Shown piece after piece: positions 1 to 6,151 of a stretch of DNA of 9,268 bases (its first letter is position 1; every line of letters starts with the position of its first letter). Below the pieces are notes generated by a model. That model ran no database searches and was not told the DNA's origin. It saw only the letters and a list, made by a program, of their open reading frames with translations. Source of the DNA: Bacteroidota bacterium (GTDB lineage: Bacteria; Bacteroidota; Ignavibacteria; Ignavibacteriales; Ignavibacteriaceae); the NCBI GenBank assembly GCA_023433685.1, contig JAEYUD010000186.1:1-9268 (forward strand), read 5' to 3'. The position numbers were made by a program, and so were the translations under genes.

Positions 1-2
1 GT

Positions 3-344
3 TACACACTACTTGAGAAAAAGGTAAAAGTTGATTTTTACAACCCAAAAGGGAAAGTGGAGGCTGTTTTAACCGGTGAGCACGGAAAAGTTGACGATGT
101 TACCAAGGATATCCACATCTACGAAAATGTAGTGGTAAAAAGCGATAGCGGTATGGTGCTGACAACTGAGAAACTGATGTGGCGAAACAGCGACAAAAAA
201 ATATGGACCGATGAGTTCGTGAAAATAAAAACCCCCACCGAAGAGATCGAGGGGTACGGCTTTGAGTCGGATCAGTCCCTCCGCAATTACACTGTCTTCA
301 AAGTAACTCTCATCACAGAAGGAAACGGGCTGAAGAATGAATAG
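3..344 (+). CDS. lptC: LptC-family LPS export protein, C-terminal part (5' end outside window)
   Basis: The frame is open from the left edge, so this is the C-terminal ~113 residues of a longer protein; the apparent GTG at 57 is internal. LptC is a membrane-anchored periplasmic beta-jellyroll protein that passes lipopolysaccharide from the LptBFG transporter to the periplasmic LptA bridge. The fragment shows the alternating beta-strand pattern of the family: strands around DIHIYENVVVKSDSG, then LTTEKLMW, then KIWTDEFVKI, then EEIEGYGFESD near the C-terminus, which resembles the typical end of LptC (TD..V.I.....I.G.GF.SD). The last codons overlap the start of the OstA-like gene by 8 bp, and lptB follows, which is the expected lpt company. 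The N-terminal anchor helix is not visible. The family call is from sequence pattern plus context. Confidence 0.82.
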   Translation, partial: YTLLEKKVKVDFYNPKGKVEAVLTGEHGKVDDVTKDIHIYENVVVKSDSGMVLTTEKLMWRNSDKKIWTDEFVKIKTPTEEIEGYGFESDQSLRNYTVFKVTLITEGNGLKNE

Positions 345-1821
345 AATGCTCGCGATACTTCTGTTTTCTCTGCTGTTCCTCTCCGCCCTTTTTGGCCAGG
401 GGGGCTCAAAGATCGTGATCACGGGTGAGAGGATGACAGGGAAGGAAGACGACACCCAAAAGATCCGCGGCTTCGGCGGCGATGTGGTGATCACCCACCT
501 GAATGTACGGATAACATGCGACTCGGCAGTTCACTTCATCGACCGTAACGAGGCTGAACTGATCGGAAGTGTCGTTATCACCCAGGACACTTTAACCATT
601 AAAACCGACCGTGGTTTCTACAACGGCAATCTGAAAAAAGCCTGGGCTTCAACCCCGGTTGAGCTCGACGATAAAAAGGTTTTTCTTAAGGCTGAGTCGG
701 GCGAGTACCTCTTCGATTCCACCAAAGCTCGCTTCGTCAAGAATGTGCGGCTTTACGACGCTACAGGCACAATGACATCGAGCGAGCTGATATACTACAG
801 AAATTCGCAGGTCGTCTACGCTTTCGGCGGGGTGAAGCTTTGGGATGAGACGAGCTCACTCGATGCCGACAGCCTCGTCCACTACCGTATAACGAAGGTG
901 ACCAACGCTTACCGGAATGTAAAGATAGTTGACTCGACCAATGTGGTACTCTGCGACAGCGTGATCTACGATCAGACCAACCGCGTTACCGACGCGTGGG
1001 GGAATGTGCAGATAAAGAACTTTGCCGACAACACGATCATACTCGGTGATCATGTGAACGACCTCCGTGCCATTAAGCACACCCGGGTTGAAGGGGAGCC
1101 CTTCATAATGCAGATCGATACGGTAGGCGGCGCGACGGATACACTTCTGGTTTCCGCCGTGGTGCTTGAATCGTTCAGCCAACAGGACAGCACAAAACTG
1201 ATCGCGCACGACTCGGTGGTCATCCTCCGCGGGGGTTTCGCCTCGATGAACTCGTACACTGAGTACACCAAAAACCCCGAGACGATCTACACTTATAAAA
1301 AAGAGGAGGATGCCGGTCCGCCCGTTCTTTGGTACGACAATTCACAACTTTCGGGGGATACGGTTACACTTCATATTGTGGAGAAAAAGGCCGACAAGGT
1401 TTTCATAAACAACAACAGTCTGATTATTTCGAAGAATGGCCCCTTCAGGTACGATCAGGTTTCGGGGACAAATGTGGCTATGAATTTCGACCGGGGGAAC
1501 CTGAAGCAGACGAACATCTACGGGAATGTCCTCAGCTTTTATTATGTTTATGATGACGGCGAGCCGAACGGCTTGATCCGCTCGAGCTCGAACAACGCGG
1601 TGATAACATTCGACAGCAGCAAGGTTGAGGATGTGCGGCTTTACGGCGATCCGATCAGCGAGTATTACCCCGAAAATCTGGTTACGGGGAACGAGAAGAA
1701 GTATTTCCTTCCCACTTACCGCGACTACGGCAAGCCCCCCGCGAAAAGCGAATATTTCAACAAATTTTTGATAAAGATCAGAGAAACAGAGCATCCATTC
1801 TATGCCCGAAAAACTGAGTAG
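337..1821 (+). CDS. OstA-like periplasmic LPS transport protein (LptA/LptD N-terminal domain family), long form
   Basis: A 494-residue exported protein. Residues 1-20 form a signal peptide (MNRM, then a Leu/Phe-rich core, ending near FGQ). The rest is a long run of short beta strands with the OstA signature repeated several times: 'GDVVITHLNVRITCDSAVHF', 'AELIGSVVITQDTLTIKTDRGFY', 'ARFVKNVRLYD...MTSSELIYY', 'VYAFGGVKLWDETSSLDADSLVHY' and 'VTDAWGNVQI'. This fold forms the beta-taco that carries LPS across the periplasm. It is far longer than proteobacterial LptA (about 185 residues) and has no visible C-terminal barrel like that of LptD, so it fits the long OstA-like proteins of Bacteroidota and Chlorobi. 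The start at 337 overlaps the lptC stop, implying translational coupling; Met4 at 346 is an alternative. The gene ends inside lptB (20-bp overlap). Role is inferred from family and operon. Confidence 0.85.
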   Translation: MNRMLAILLFSLLFLSALFGQGGSKIVITGERMTGKEDDTQKIRGFGGDVVITHLNVRITCDSAVHFIDRNEAELIGSVVITQDTLTIKTDRGFYNGNLKKAWASTPVELDDKKVFLKAESGEYLFDSTKARFVKNVRLYDATGTMTSSELIYYRNSQVVYAFGGVKLWDETSSLDADSLVHYRITKVTNAYRNVKIVDSTNVVLCDSVIYDQTNRVTDAWGNVQIKNFADNTIILGDHVNDLRAIKHTRVEGEPFIMQIDTVGGATDTLLVSAVVLESFSQQDSTKLIAHDSVVILRGGFASMNSYTEYTKNPETIYTYKKEEDAGPPVLWYDNSQLSGDTVTLHIVEKKADKVFINNNSLIISKNGPFRYDQVSGTNVAMNFDRGNLKQTNIYGNVLSFYYVYDDGEPNGLIRSSSNNAVITFDSSKVEDVRLYGDPISEYYPENLVTGNEKKYFLPTYRDYGKPPAKSEYFNKFLIKIRETEHPFYARKTE

Positions 1822-2536
1822 TGAAAATTTAGTAAAGGTTTACAAGAAGCGAACCGTGGTTAACAAGGTCTCGATCTCCGTTTCACGGGGCGAGATCGTC
1901 GGTCTGCTCGGTCCGAACGGCGCGGGAAAGACCACCACTTTCTACATGATGGTGGGGATGATAAAGCCCGACGGCGGGAAGGTTTTCCTCGACGATACCG
2001 AGATCTCCCCCCTCCCGATGTACAAGCGCGCCCGTCTCGGGATCGGCTACCTCCCGCAGGAGGCTTCCATCTTCAGAAAACTTTCGGTTGAGGACAATAT
2101 TAAGTCGATACTCCAGATGCTGCCGATGACCAACACCCAGAGGAAGGAAAAACTTGAGTCGCTCCTCGAAGATTTCCGCATTACCCACATCCGCAAAAGC
2201 CTCGGTTACCAGCTCAGCGGCGGTGAAAGAAGAAGAACCGAGATAGCCCGTGCCCTTTGCACCGATCCCGGTTTTATCCTCCTCGATGAACCTTTCGCGG
2301 GGGTTGACCCGATCGCTGTAGAAGACATCATGAATATAGTAGCCGGCCTGAAGAACCGCGGCATCGGAGTACTGATCACCGACCATAATGTTCACGAAAC
2401 CTTAAGCATCGTCGATAAAGCCTACATCCTTATCTCGGGTCTCATCTTCCGCTCCGGCGGCGCCGAAGAACTCGCCGAAGACGAGGAAGTTAAGAAAATG
2501 TACCTTGGGGAGAAGTTTAAATTGGATAGGTATTAG
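1802..2536 (+). CDS. lptB: LPS export ABC transporter ATP-binding protein LptB
   Basis: A cytoplasmic ATPase that powers LptFG extraction of LPS from the inner membrane. All ABC ATPase motifs are present in order: Walker A GPNGAGKTT (37-45), Q-loop in YLPQEASIF (Gln86), signature LSGGERRRTEIARAL (138-152), Walker B GFILLDEP (157-164), D-loop around GVDP, and the H-switch His in ITDHNVHETL (about 195). The Q-loop context YLPQEASIFRKLSVEDNI and the DHNV motif are characteristic of LptB rather than of branched-chain amino-acid transporters. At 244 residues it has the usual family length. Its ATG lies 20 bp inside the OstA-like gene, so it is probably translated by coupling; no strong Shine-Dalgarno is seen. 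The intrinsic terminator at 2632-2656 probably ends the operon. LptF/LptG are not in the window. Confidence 0.97.
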   Translation: MPEKLSSENLVKVYKKRTVVNKVSISVSRGEIVGLLGPNGAGKTTTFYMMVGMIKPDGGKVFLDDTEISPLPMYKRARLGIGYLPQEASIFRKLSVEDNIKSILQMLPMTNTQRKEKLESLLEDFRITHIRKSLGYQLSGGERRRTEIARALCTDPGFILLDEPFAGVDPIAVEDIMNIVAGLKNRGIGVLITDHNVHETLSIVDKAYILISGLIFRSGGAEELAEDEEVKKMYLGEKFKLDRY

Positions 2537-2543
2537 CTTTTAT

Positions 2544-2592
2544 GGCTGAAGGCTGAGGGCTGAAGGCTGAAGGCTGAAGGCTGAGGGCTGAA
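2544..2592. repeat. Heptanucleotide tandem array, 7 x GGCTGAR
   Basis: Seven perfect-length 7-bp units lie back to back, starting 8 bp after the lptB stop: five GGCTGAA and two GGCTGAG (units 2 and 6). The array lies between the lptB stop and the operon terminator, so it would be transcribed in the lpt mRNA 3' UTR. It contains no spacer structure and is not CRISPR-like. A related array follows at 2612. Confidence 0.95.
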
Positions 2593-2611
2593 AGTATGAT
2601 CCGTCTGAGGA

Positions 2612-2632
2612 GGTATGAGGTATGAAGTATGA
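2612..2632. repeat. Second heptanucleotide array, 3 x RGTATGA
   Basis: Three 7-bp units (GGTATGA, GGTATGA, AGTATGA) occur just downstream of the GGCTGAR array, with an isolated AGTATGA copy at about 2593. Both arrays have the same 7-bp period and share a TGARG core when read in register, which suggests a common origin or mechanism. Confidence 0.85.
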
Positions 2633-2656
2633 AACCCGCCGTTTCCGGCGGGTTTT
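2632..2656 (+). terminator. Rho-independent terminator of the lpt operon
   Basis: A perfect 10-bp stem, AAACCCGCCG (2632-2641) against CGGCGGGTTT (2646-2655), with a TTTC loop, runs into four T residues. It is strong in the + direction, about 95 bp after lptB. Read on the - strand it has only a three-T tail, so it may weakly serve the convergent HEAT-repeat gene. Confidence 0.9.
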
Positions 2657-2737
2657 GAATTTCAATCAGCGATAATCTGTTTAATCAGCGTGTACTTGCC
2701 CCTTCGGGGTCTGCGTGCTTTGATCCGCATCCTAAAA

Positions 2738-2777
2738 AAATCCGTGAAATCTGTGTTAAATCCGTGAAATCTGTGTA
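2738..2777. repeat. 20-bp tandem direct repeat built from 10-bp half units
   Basis: Two adjacent 20-bp copies of AAATCCGTGAAATCTGTGTT (2738-2757 and 2758-2777) differ at one position. Each copy is two related decamers, AAATCCGTGA and AATCTGTGTT. Diverged pieces of the same motif lie upstream: AATCAGCG occurs twice between 2660 and 2695, and GATCCGCATCC occurs near 2721. A small CCCC-TTC-GGGG hairpin sits at 2699-2709. The block is noncoding and lies just past the 3' end of the HEAT-repeat gene. Confidence 0.85.
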
Positions 2778-2783
2778 ACTATT

Positions 2784-3194
2784 TCAAAAACGGACAGCGC
2801 CGGTTTTAACAGTGCTCATATAGAATTTCCAGCAGAGGTCGCGGACACGTTTTGAGTCATCGAAGGAGGCGGCGCGTTTAACTGCATAGACTCCGCGGGC
2901 ATCACCAATCTTCACCAGGGCAACGGCGGCGGCAATTCTGCACTCTTCATCGGTACAGTTCTTAAGCACTCTCAGCAGTGGAATGACTGCAAGTTCACTT
3001 TTCATATCGCCGAGGAAGTTGGTGGCGCTCACTCTCAGACCGGCGTTATCCGATTCAACAGCGTGGATATAGTTAAGTTCAGCTTTCTCGAATGAGGAAA
3101 GTTTTTTAGGGGCGTTGCTCGCTAAGACCGCGGGCGAGGAAAAAGTCGCTACAAATAAAGCGACGAGGACAAAAGAAAAAAATCTGGTTTTCAT
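2784..3194 (-). CDS. Exported HEAT-repeat protein of 136 residues
   Basis: An N-terminal signal peptide is clear: MKTR, a hydrophobic core of about 15 residues (FFSFVLVALFVATF), and a probable cleavage site after AVLA near residue 25. Residues about 50-115 form two helical repeats of HEAT/PBS-lyase type: 'RVSATNFLGDMKSELAVIPLLRVLKN', then 'CRIAAAVALVKIGDARGVYAVKRAAS'. These repeats are usually protein-interaction surfaces; no catalytic motif is seen. Two Cys in 'NCTDEEC' are notable for a periplasmic protein, and a third is in the C-terminal helix. The ATG is preceded by a usable GGGAG Shine-Dalgarno. The gene stands alone between a hairpin-rich gap and the repeat block, convergent with lptB. 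Specific function is unknown. Confidence 0.8.
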   Translation of the reverse strand: MKTRFFSFVLVALFVATFSSPAVLASNAPKKLSSFEKAELNYIHAVESDNAGLRVSATNFLGDMKSELAVIPLLRVLKNCTDEECRIAAAVALVKIGDARGVYAVKRAASFDDSKRVRDLCWKFYMSTVKTGAVRF

Positions 3195-3338
3195 GACTGA
3201 CTCCCGGTTTTTGGTTCGTATGTACAGAACAGCAATTCGATTACAGAAAATGATTTAATTACCGGGTCGAATATGCCATAATAAGGAGGTGTTGTACAGT
3301 CAATCTCCACGGTCGGGTCAATCGGATGAAGGGGGGTG

Positions 3339-3413
3339 AATTCAGATTACCGCTGGGGTTCCTGAATTTTACCCTTTGAATAAACCTGCGACACCCCGGA
3401 AGTGAAGTGTCGC
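3339..3413. other. Two stem-loops in the 232-bp gap between the HEAT gene and the HTH paralogues
   Basis: One inverted repeat pairs AATTCAG (3339-3345) with CTGAATT (3362-3368), and can be extended by GGT/ACC across an internal loop. The other pairs GCGACAC (3388-3394) with GTGTCGC (3407-3413). The second lies 13 bp after the stop of the upstream - strand gene and could act as its terminator, but the tail after it on that strand (AGGTTTATT) is only weakly T-rich. Confidence 0.5.
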
Positions 3414-3426
3414 GGAAACGGAGCCA

Positions 3427-4038
3427 TCAGTCAAACCTGTTGTCGTCGTTCGTAATTTCGCCGAGGGTGTTGTACTCATACCGCTCGTACAAACCCTTCC
3501 GGAAGAGATAACCGACAATTTCGTAGGGAACATGCTTCCGGGCGCCGAATGTGGCGAAATCCTCCAGAATCAGCTCTTTCACCCGGGCGAACTGCTCCTT
3601 CTTCGAGAGGTCGGGGAAATAGCGCGCGTCGAATACTTCCACTTCGAGGGGGTATTTCCCGAGGACCAGCTTCTTTGCCCTTTCAGTTTCACCGGGGATC
3701 TCCCCGGCAATTCTGAGGAGAACGGGGGAGAAGTTCTTCATCTTTCTCCTGCGGGCGTTCAGTTCCTTCTGTTTATCCCTCTCAGAGTCGAGGCGGTCGT
3801 GGAGGTACTTTATCTGCTCACCGGCCTGGGTGAAGGCCTCAACTATGTAAGGCTCCACGGGCACGAACTTCAGCAGCTGCTCCGCGAGCTCCGGGTTGTA
3901 GCGGTCGTTATAGAGAAAGTCGCTTATCACGGCAACCCCTTTGCCCGGTTTCTTCGGGAAGAGGGCTCTCGCTATCTCCATTTTGCTAATTCCATGGTCG
4001 GTCATTCTCGCGGCGATAATTCTGTTTAACGGGTACAT
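3427..4038 (-). CDS. Unrecognised protein with N-terminal helix-turn-helix-like region, paralogue A (203 residues)
   Basis: I do not recognise this family. Residues about 1-60 look like a lambda-repressor-type helical domain: helix NRIIAARMTDHG, then ISKMEIARALF, then a basic PKKPGKG turn and VAVISDFLYND. A Lys/Arg/Glu-rich, probably helical linker follows (about 75-105). The C-terminal domain (about 125-195) contains VEVFDARYFPDLSKKEQFARVKE and IVGYLF...YERYEYNTLGEI. The whole chain aligns with its neighbour at 4091-4726: the N-terminus MYP[LI]NR, the VPV motif after helix 4, and the IxGYxF...Y...TxGxI ending are shared. It has no signal peptide or membrane segment, so it should be cytoplasmic, plausibly DNA-binding. 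An AAAGGAG Shine-Dalgarno lies 8 nt before the ATG. It is separated from the upstream paralogue by 52 bp, so the two are probably co-transcribed. Confidence 0.75.
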   Translation of the reverse strand: MYPLNRIIAARMTDHGISKMEIARALFPKKPGKGVAVISDFLYNDRYNPELAEQLLKFVPVEPYIVEAFTQAGEQIKYLHDRLDSERDKQKELNARRRKMKNFSPVLLRIAGEIPGETERAKKLVLGKYPLEVEVFDARYFPDLSKKEQFARVKELILEDFATFGARKHVPYEIVGYLFRKGLYERYEYNTLGEITNDDNRFD

Positions 4039-4046
4039 TTCATATT

Positions 4047-4053
4047 CTCCTTT
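4047..4053 (-). promoter_or_regulatory. Strong ribosome binding site for paralogue A
   Basis: AAAGGAG on the - strand, 8 nt before the ATG at 4038, fixes that start. It also shows that this organism uses canonical Shine-Dalgarno initiation. Confidence 0.85.
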
Positions 4054-4090
4054 TTAGCGTTCTTTTTTTGCGCGGCAATTCAACTATTGG

Positions 4091-4726
4091 CTAACCGTTC
4101 CATCTCCACTCGGTGATGTTGCCGTTTCTCAGTTTTATTTTATTACGAATCAGGTTACCTTCGGTATCGAAGTAGTAGGCGTTTTTGAAATCGCGGATGA
4201 AGTAGTAGCCGATTATCTTTCCGCCATCGGGCACGCTTCCGCCCGTTCTCTCCAGGTCGGATTTTATATTCTCCCTTATCGCGTCGAACATTTCGCTCCT
4301 GCTCAGGTCGAGTATCCGGGCTTCAACTCCCATCACGGGGTGGTACCATTTATTCTTCGGGTTCTGGAACGCCCAGCCGTTCAGTCTCTTTTCAGTTCTG
4401 CGGAGCATGTAGGGGTCGAGGGTTCTCTCGATGAAGTGCTGCTCATCGCTGTACTCGTAGTTGTTCCGGGCGTTTTCTATTTTTTTCTTAAGGGCGAACA
4501 TCGACTCAGTGGCTTCCACGGCGAGTTCGAGCACGAACTCATCGACGGGCACCACTTCGAGGAATTGCCGCAGGAGGTCAGGTGAGTAATAATCGCGGTA
4601 AACGAGGTCGTGCACCTTCGAAATTCCTTTCGAGAGGTTCTTATAGCCCATTTTTTCGGCTATCTCTTTTTTGGTAAGGCCAAGTTCTTCAACCCGGCAC
4701 TTCAGCAGGCGGTTTATCGGGTACAT
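4091..4726 (-). CDS. Unrecognised protein with N-terminal helix-turn-helix-like region, paralogue B (211 residues)
   Basis: Homologue of the 3427-4038 product, and likewise of no family I recognise. The N-terminus has the same helical layout (NRLLKCRVEELG, LTKKEIAEKMG, LSKGISKVHDLVY), followed by the shared YSPDLLRQFLEVVPVDEFV segment. The central linker is charged and differs from A, with ERTLDPYMLRRTEKRLNGW in place of A's Arg/Lys stretch. The C-terminal domain aligns over VEARILDLSRSEMFDAIRE and IIGYYFIRD...YYFDTEGNLI, then carries an extra basic/aromatic tail. Two adjacent ATGs exist. The second (4726) is chosen because it leaves 6 nt from the AGGAG site, against only 3 nt for the ATG at 4729, and because it matches the MYP start of the paralogue. 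It is likely cytoplasmic. It lies 83 bp after metK, behind a probable terminator. Confidence 0.75.
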   Translation of the reverse strand: MYPINRLLKCRVEELGLTKKEIAEKMGYKNLSKGISKVHDLVYRDYYSPDLLRQFLEVVPVDEFVLELAVEATESMFALKKKIENARNNYEYSDEQHFIERTLDPYMLRRTEKRLNGWAFQNPKNKWYHPVMGVEARILDLSRSEMFDAIRENIKSDLERTGGSVPDGGKIIGYYFIRDFKNAYYFDTEGNLIRNKIKLRNGNITEWRWNG

Positions 4727-4732
4727 CATTAA

Positions 4733-4737
4733 CTCCT
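4733..4737 (-). promoter_or_regulatory. Ribosome binding site deciding the start of paralogue B
   Basis: AGGAG on the - strand lies 3 nt from the first ATG (4729) and 6 nt from the second (4726). The spacing favours the second ATG. Confidence 0.7.
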
Positions 4738-4768
4738 AAGAATTTACGCTAATTTCAGATTAATTTAT

Positions 4769-4794
4769 CCGGGAGCCTTTAACGGGGCTCCCGG
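4769..4794 (-). terminator. Probable terminator after metK
   Basis: A perfect 9-bp GC-rich stem, CCGGGAGCC (4769-4777) with GGCTCCCGG (4786-4794), has an 8-nt loop and starts 18 bp past the metK stop. On the - strand it is followed by ATAAATTAAT rather than a clean T-run, so termination may be partial and some read-through into the HTH paralogues is possible. No separate good promoter is visible in the ~40 bp before paralogue B. Confidence 0.65.
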
Positions 4795-4812
4795 CGACAA
4801 TATATTTTACTT

Positions 4813-5973
4813 CTATTTTACGAGGTTTTTAAGCTCATCAACCTTGTCGGTTCTTTCCCATGTGAACCCTTCATCGTCCCTTCCAAAATGTCCGTAAGCG
4901 GCGGTTTTGGAGTAAACCGGACTCTTAAGCTGAAGTGTCTCGATTATTCCCCCCGGGGTAAAATCGAATACTTCCTTCACGGCGGCTTCAATCCGTGAAT
5001 CGTCAACTTTTCCTGTGCCGTGGGTATCCACGAGTATCGAAATTGGCTCTGTCACACCGATCGCGTAGGAAAGTTGAATGGTGCATTTGTCGGCCAGACC
5101 GGCAGCAACCACATTCTTTGCCGCGTAGCGGGCAATGTAGGCCGCCGAACGGTCAACCTTGGTGTAATCCTTCCCCGAGAAGGCACCACCACCGTGGGGG
5201 GCGGCACCTCCGTAGGTATCAACTATTATTTTACGGCCCGTAAGACCCGCGTCAGCAACCGGACCACCCTCCGTGAAAGCACCTGTCGGGTTCACATGGA
5301 ATTTGTATCCATCCTTTAAGAGCCCCCGGGGAATTATTTCACCGTTTTCTATCACATGCTTTTTGAGGAACTCCTTAATTTCTGCCTGAGCAATTTTTTC
5401 AGAGTGCTGTGTCGAAACCACAATTGTATCTATAGCGACCGGTTTGCCATCTTCATACTTTACGGTGACCTGCGACTTTGCGTCAGGGCGGAGCCAATCC
5501 ACTTCACCGGCATGTCTGATACGGGCAAGCTCTTTCAAAATTCTGTGGGAAAGTGCCAGGGTAATTGGGAGATATTCTTCCGTTTCATTTGTAGCATAGC
5601 CAAACATTATCCCTTGGTCGCCGGCTCCCACCTTGTCATCCTTTTGGGTTACACCCTGAGAAATTTCAGCCACCTGTTTTACTATATTTATAAGAATTGT
5701 GCAGGTTTCAGGGTCGATTCCGGGGAAATCGTTTCTGTAACCAATTTTTCGTAGTGTGTCTCTGACAATTTTTTCGTAATCAGGCTTGTGGCTCGAAGTA
5801 ATTTCCCCGGTTAAAACCACGAGGTTCTTTCCAACCAGGGTTTCGCACGCCACTCTTGAGTCGGGGTCGTGTCTCAGGCAGTCATCGAGCACGGCGTCAG
5901 ATATCTGGTCGGCAATTTTGTCCGGGTGTCCTTCAGAAACAGATTCGGAAGTGAAGAAAAATTCTTTTAACAT
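4813..5973 (-). CDS. metK: S-adenosylmethionine synthetase (methionine adenosyltransferase)
   Basis: A cytosolic enzyme that makes S-adenosylmethionine from methionine and ATP, releasing phosphate and pyrophosphate. At 386 residues it is the normal bacterial length and appears complete. Diagnostic motifs are intact: FTSESVSEGHPDK (7-19, ATP/Mg site), the signature GAGDQGIMFGYA (116-127), DGKPVAIDTIVVSTQH (175-190), the phosphate-binding loop GGGAFSGKD (261-269), and KVDRSAAY (272-279). The ATG is preceded by AAAGGA at 7-8 nt. The gene stands alone behind a leader of about 280 nt containing a SAM-II-type aptamer and a terminator. This gives a direct feedback circuit in which the enzyme's product should switch off its own mRNA. 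There is no sign of decay. Confidence 0.99.
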   Translation of the reverse strand: MLKEFFFTSESVSEGHPDKIADQISDAVLDDCLRHDPDSRVACETLVGKNLVVLTGEITSSHKPDYEKIVRDTLRKIGYRNDFPGIDPETCTILINIVKQVAEISQGVTQKDDKVGAGDQGIMFGYATNETEEYLPITLALSHRILKELARIRHAGEVDWLRPDAKSQVTVKYEDGKPVAIDTIVVSTQHSEKIAQAEIKEFLKKHVIENGEIIPRGLLKDGYKFHVNPTGAFTEGGPVADAGLTGRKIIVDTYGGAAPHGGGAFSGKDYTKVDRSAAYIARYAAKNVVAAGLADKCTIQLSYAIGVTEPISILVDTHGTGKVDDSRIEAAVKEVFDFTPGGIIETLQLKSPVYSKTAAYGHFGRDDEGFTWERTDKVDELKNLVK

Positions 5974-6033
5974 AATATTTCCTTTATATTGATTTGTAGA
6001 AATTCAATTGATTTATGAAATAATTATGCGCGG

Positions 6034-6066
6034 AAAAAGCAGGGGGGGGAAACCGGAATGCTTTTT
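6034..6066 (-). other. Hairpin with poly-C loop in the distal metK leader
   Basis: On the - strand AAAAAGCA pairs with TGCTTTTT (8 bp), enclosing 17 nt that include eight consecutive C. Its 5' arm overlaps the GCTAAAAAGC tail of the second pseudoknot-like element. Its 3' arm ends in five T, so it could be a weak expression platform. Confidence 0.5.
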
Positions 6067-6110
6067 AGCAATTTATTTAAGGTCGTTTGCAATACGCACA
6101 ACTCACGACC
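6060..6110 (-). ncRNA. Possible second SAM-II/SAM-V-like pseudoknot in the metK leader
   Basis: Read on the - strand, GGUCGU (6105-6110) pairs with ACGACC (6081-6086) as P1. GCG(U)AUU (6091-6097) can pair with AAUUGC (6068-6073) as P2, crossing P1 to give an H-type pseudoknot. L3 is UUAAAUA and the element ends GCUAAAAAG, a tail typical of SAM-II. However, L1 reads GAGUUGU where SAM-II expects AUUUR, and P2 needs a G-U pair and a bulge. It may be a diverged or degenerate aptamer, or a different structure that resembles one. Confidence 0.4.
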
Positions 6111-6113
6111 CGC

Positions 6114-6127
6114 CACCGTTGCCGGTG
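6114..6127 (-). other. GCAA-tetraloop hairpin between terminator and second element
   Basis: On the - strand CACCG and CGGTG form a 5-bp GC-rich stem closed by a GNRA loop (GCAA). Flanking TTAAGG (6134-6139) is complementary to CCTTAA (6077-6082), so this hairpin and the P1 stem downstream could together form a branched domain that competes with the pseudoknot. Confidence 0.6.
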
Positions 6128-6151
6128 ACAAAACCTTAACCCCTAAAAACC

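Noticed and set aside
69..2395. Long open frames on the - strand opposite lptC, the OstA-like gene and lptB
   Set aside because: They mirror strongly supported + strand genes, show no domain or ribosome binding site, and have Arg/Val-rich shadow composition.
2544..2777. CRISPR-like repetition
   Set aside because: Units are 7 or 10-20 bp and directly adjacent, with no spacers and no cas genes.
3278..3303. Possible promoter for the HEAT-repeat gene (TTGACT on the - strand at 3298-3303)
   Set aside because: No good -10 at 16-18 bp spacing; TATTAT is 14 bp away and TATGGC at 17 bp is poor.
3284..3339. Strong AAGGAGG on the + strand followed by GTG/TTG, and a nearby ATG mini-frame
   Set aside because: The frames end after about 16-18 codons and encode nothing conserved that I can see; likely a chance match in the gap.
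4995..5992. Several + strand open frames opposite metK
   Set aside because: metK is unambiguous over the whole interval; these are antisense shadows without start signals.
6114..6127. SAM-I, SAH or cobalamin riboswitch suggested by the CCGGCAAC string
   Set aside because: The string is a simple GCAA-loop hairpin; the other conserved blocks of those riboswitches are absent.
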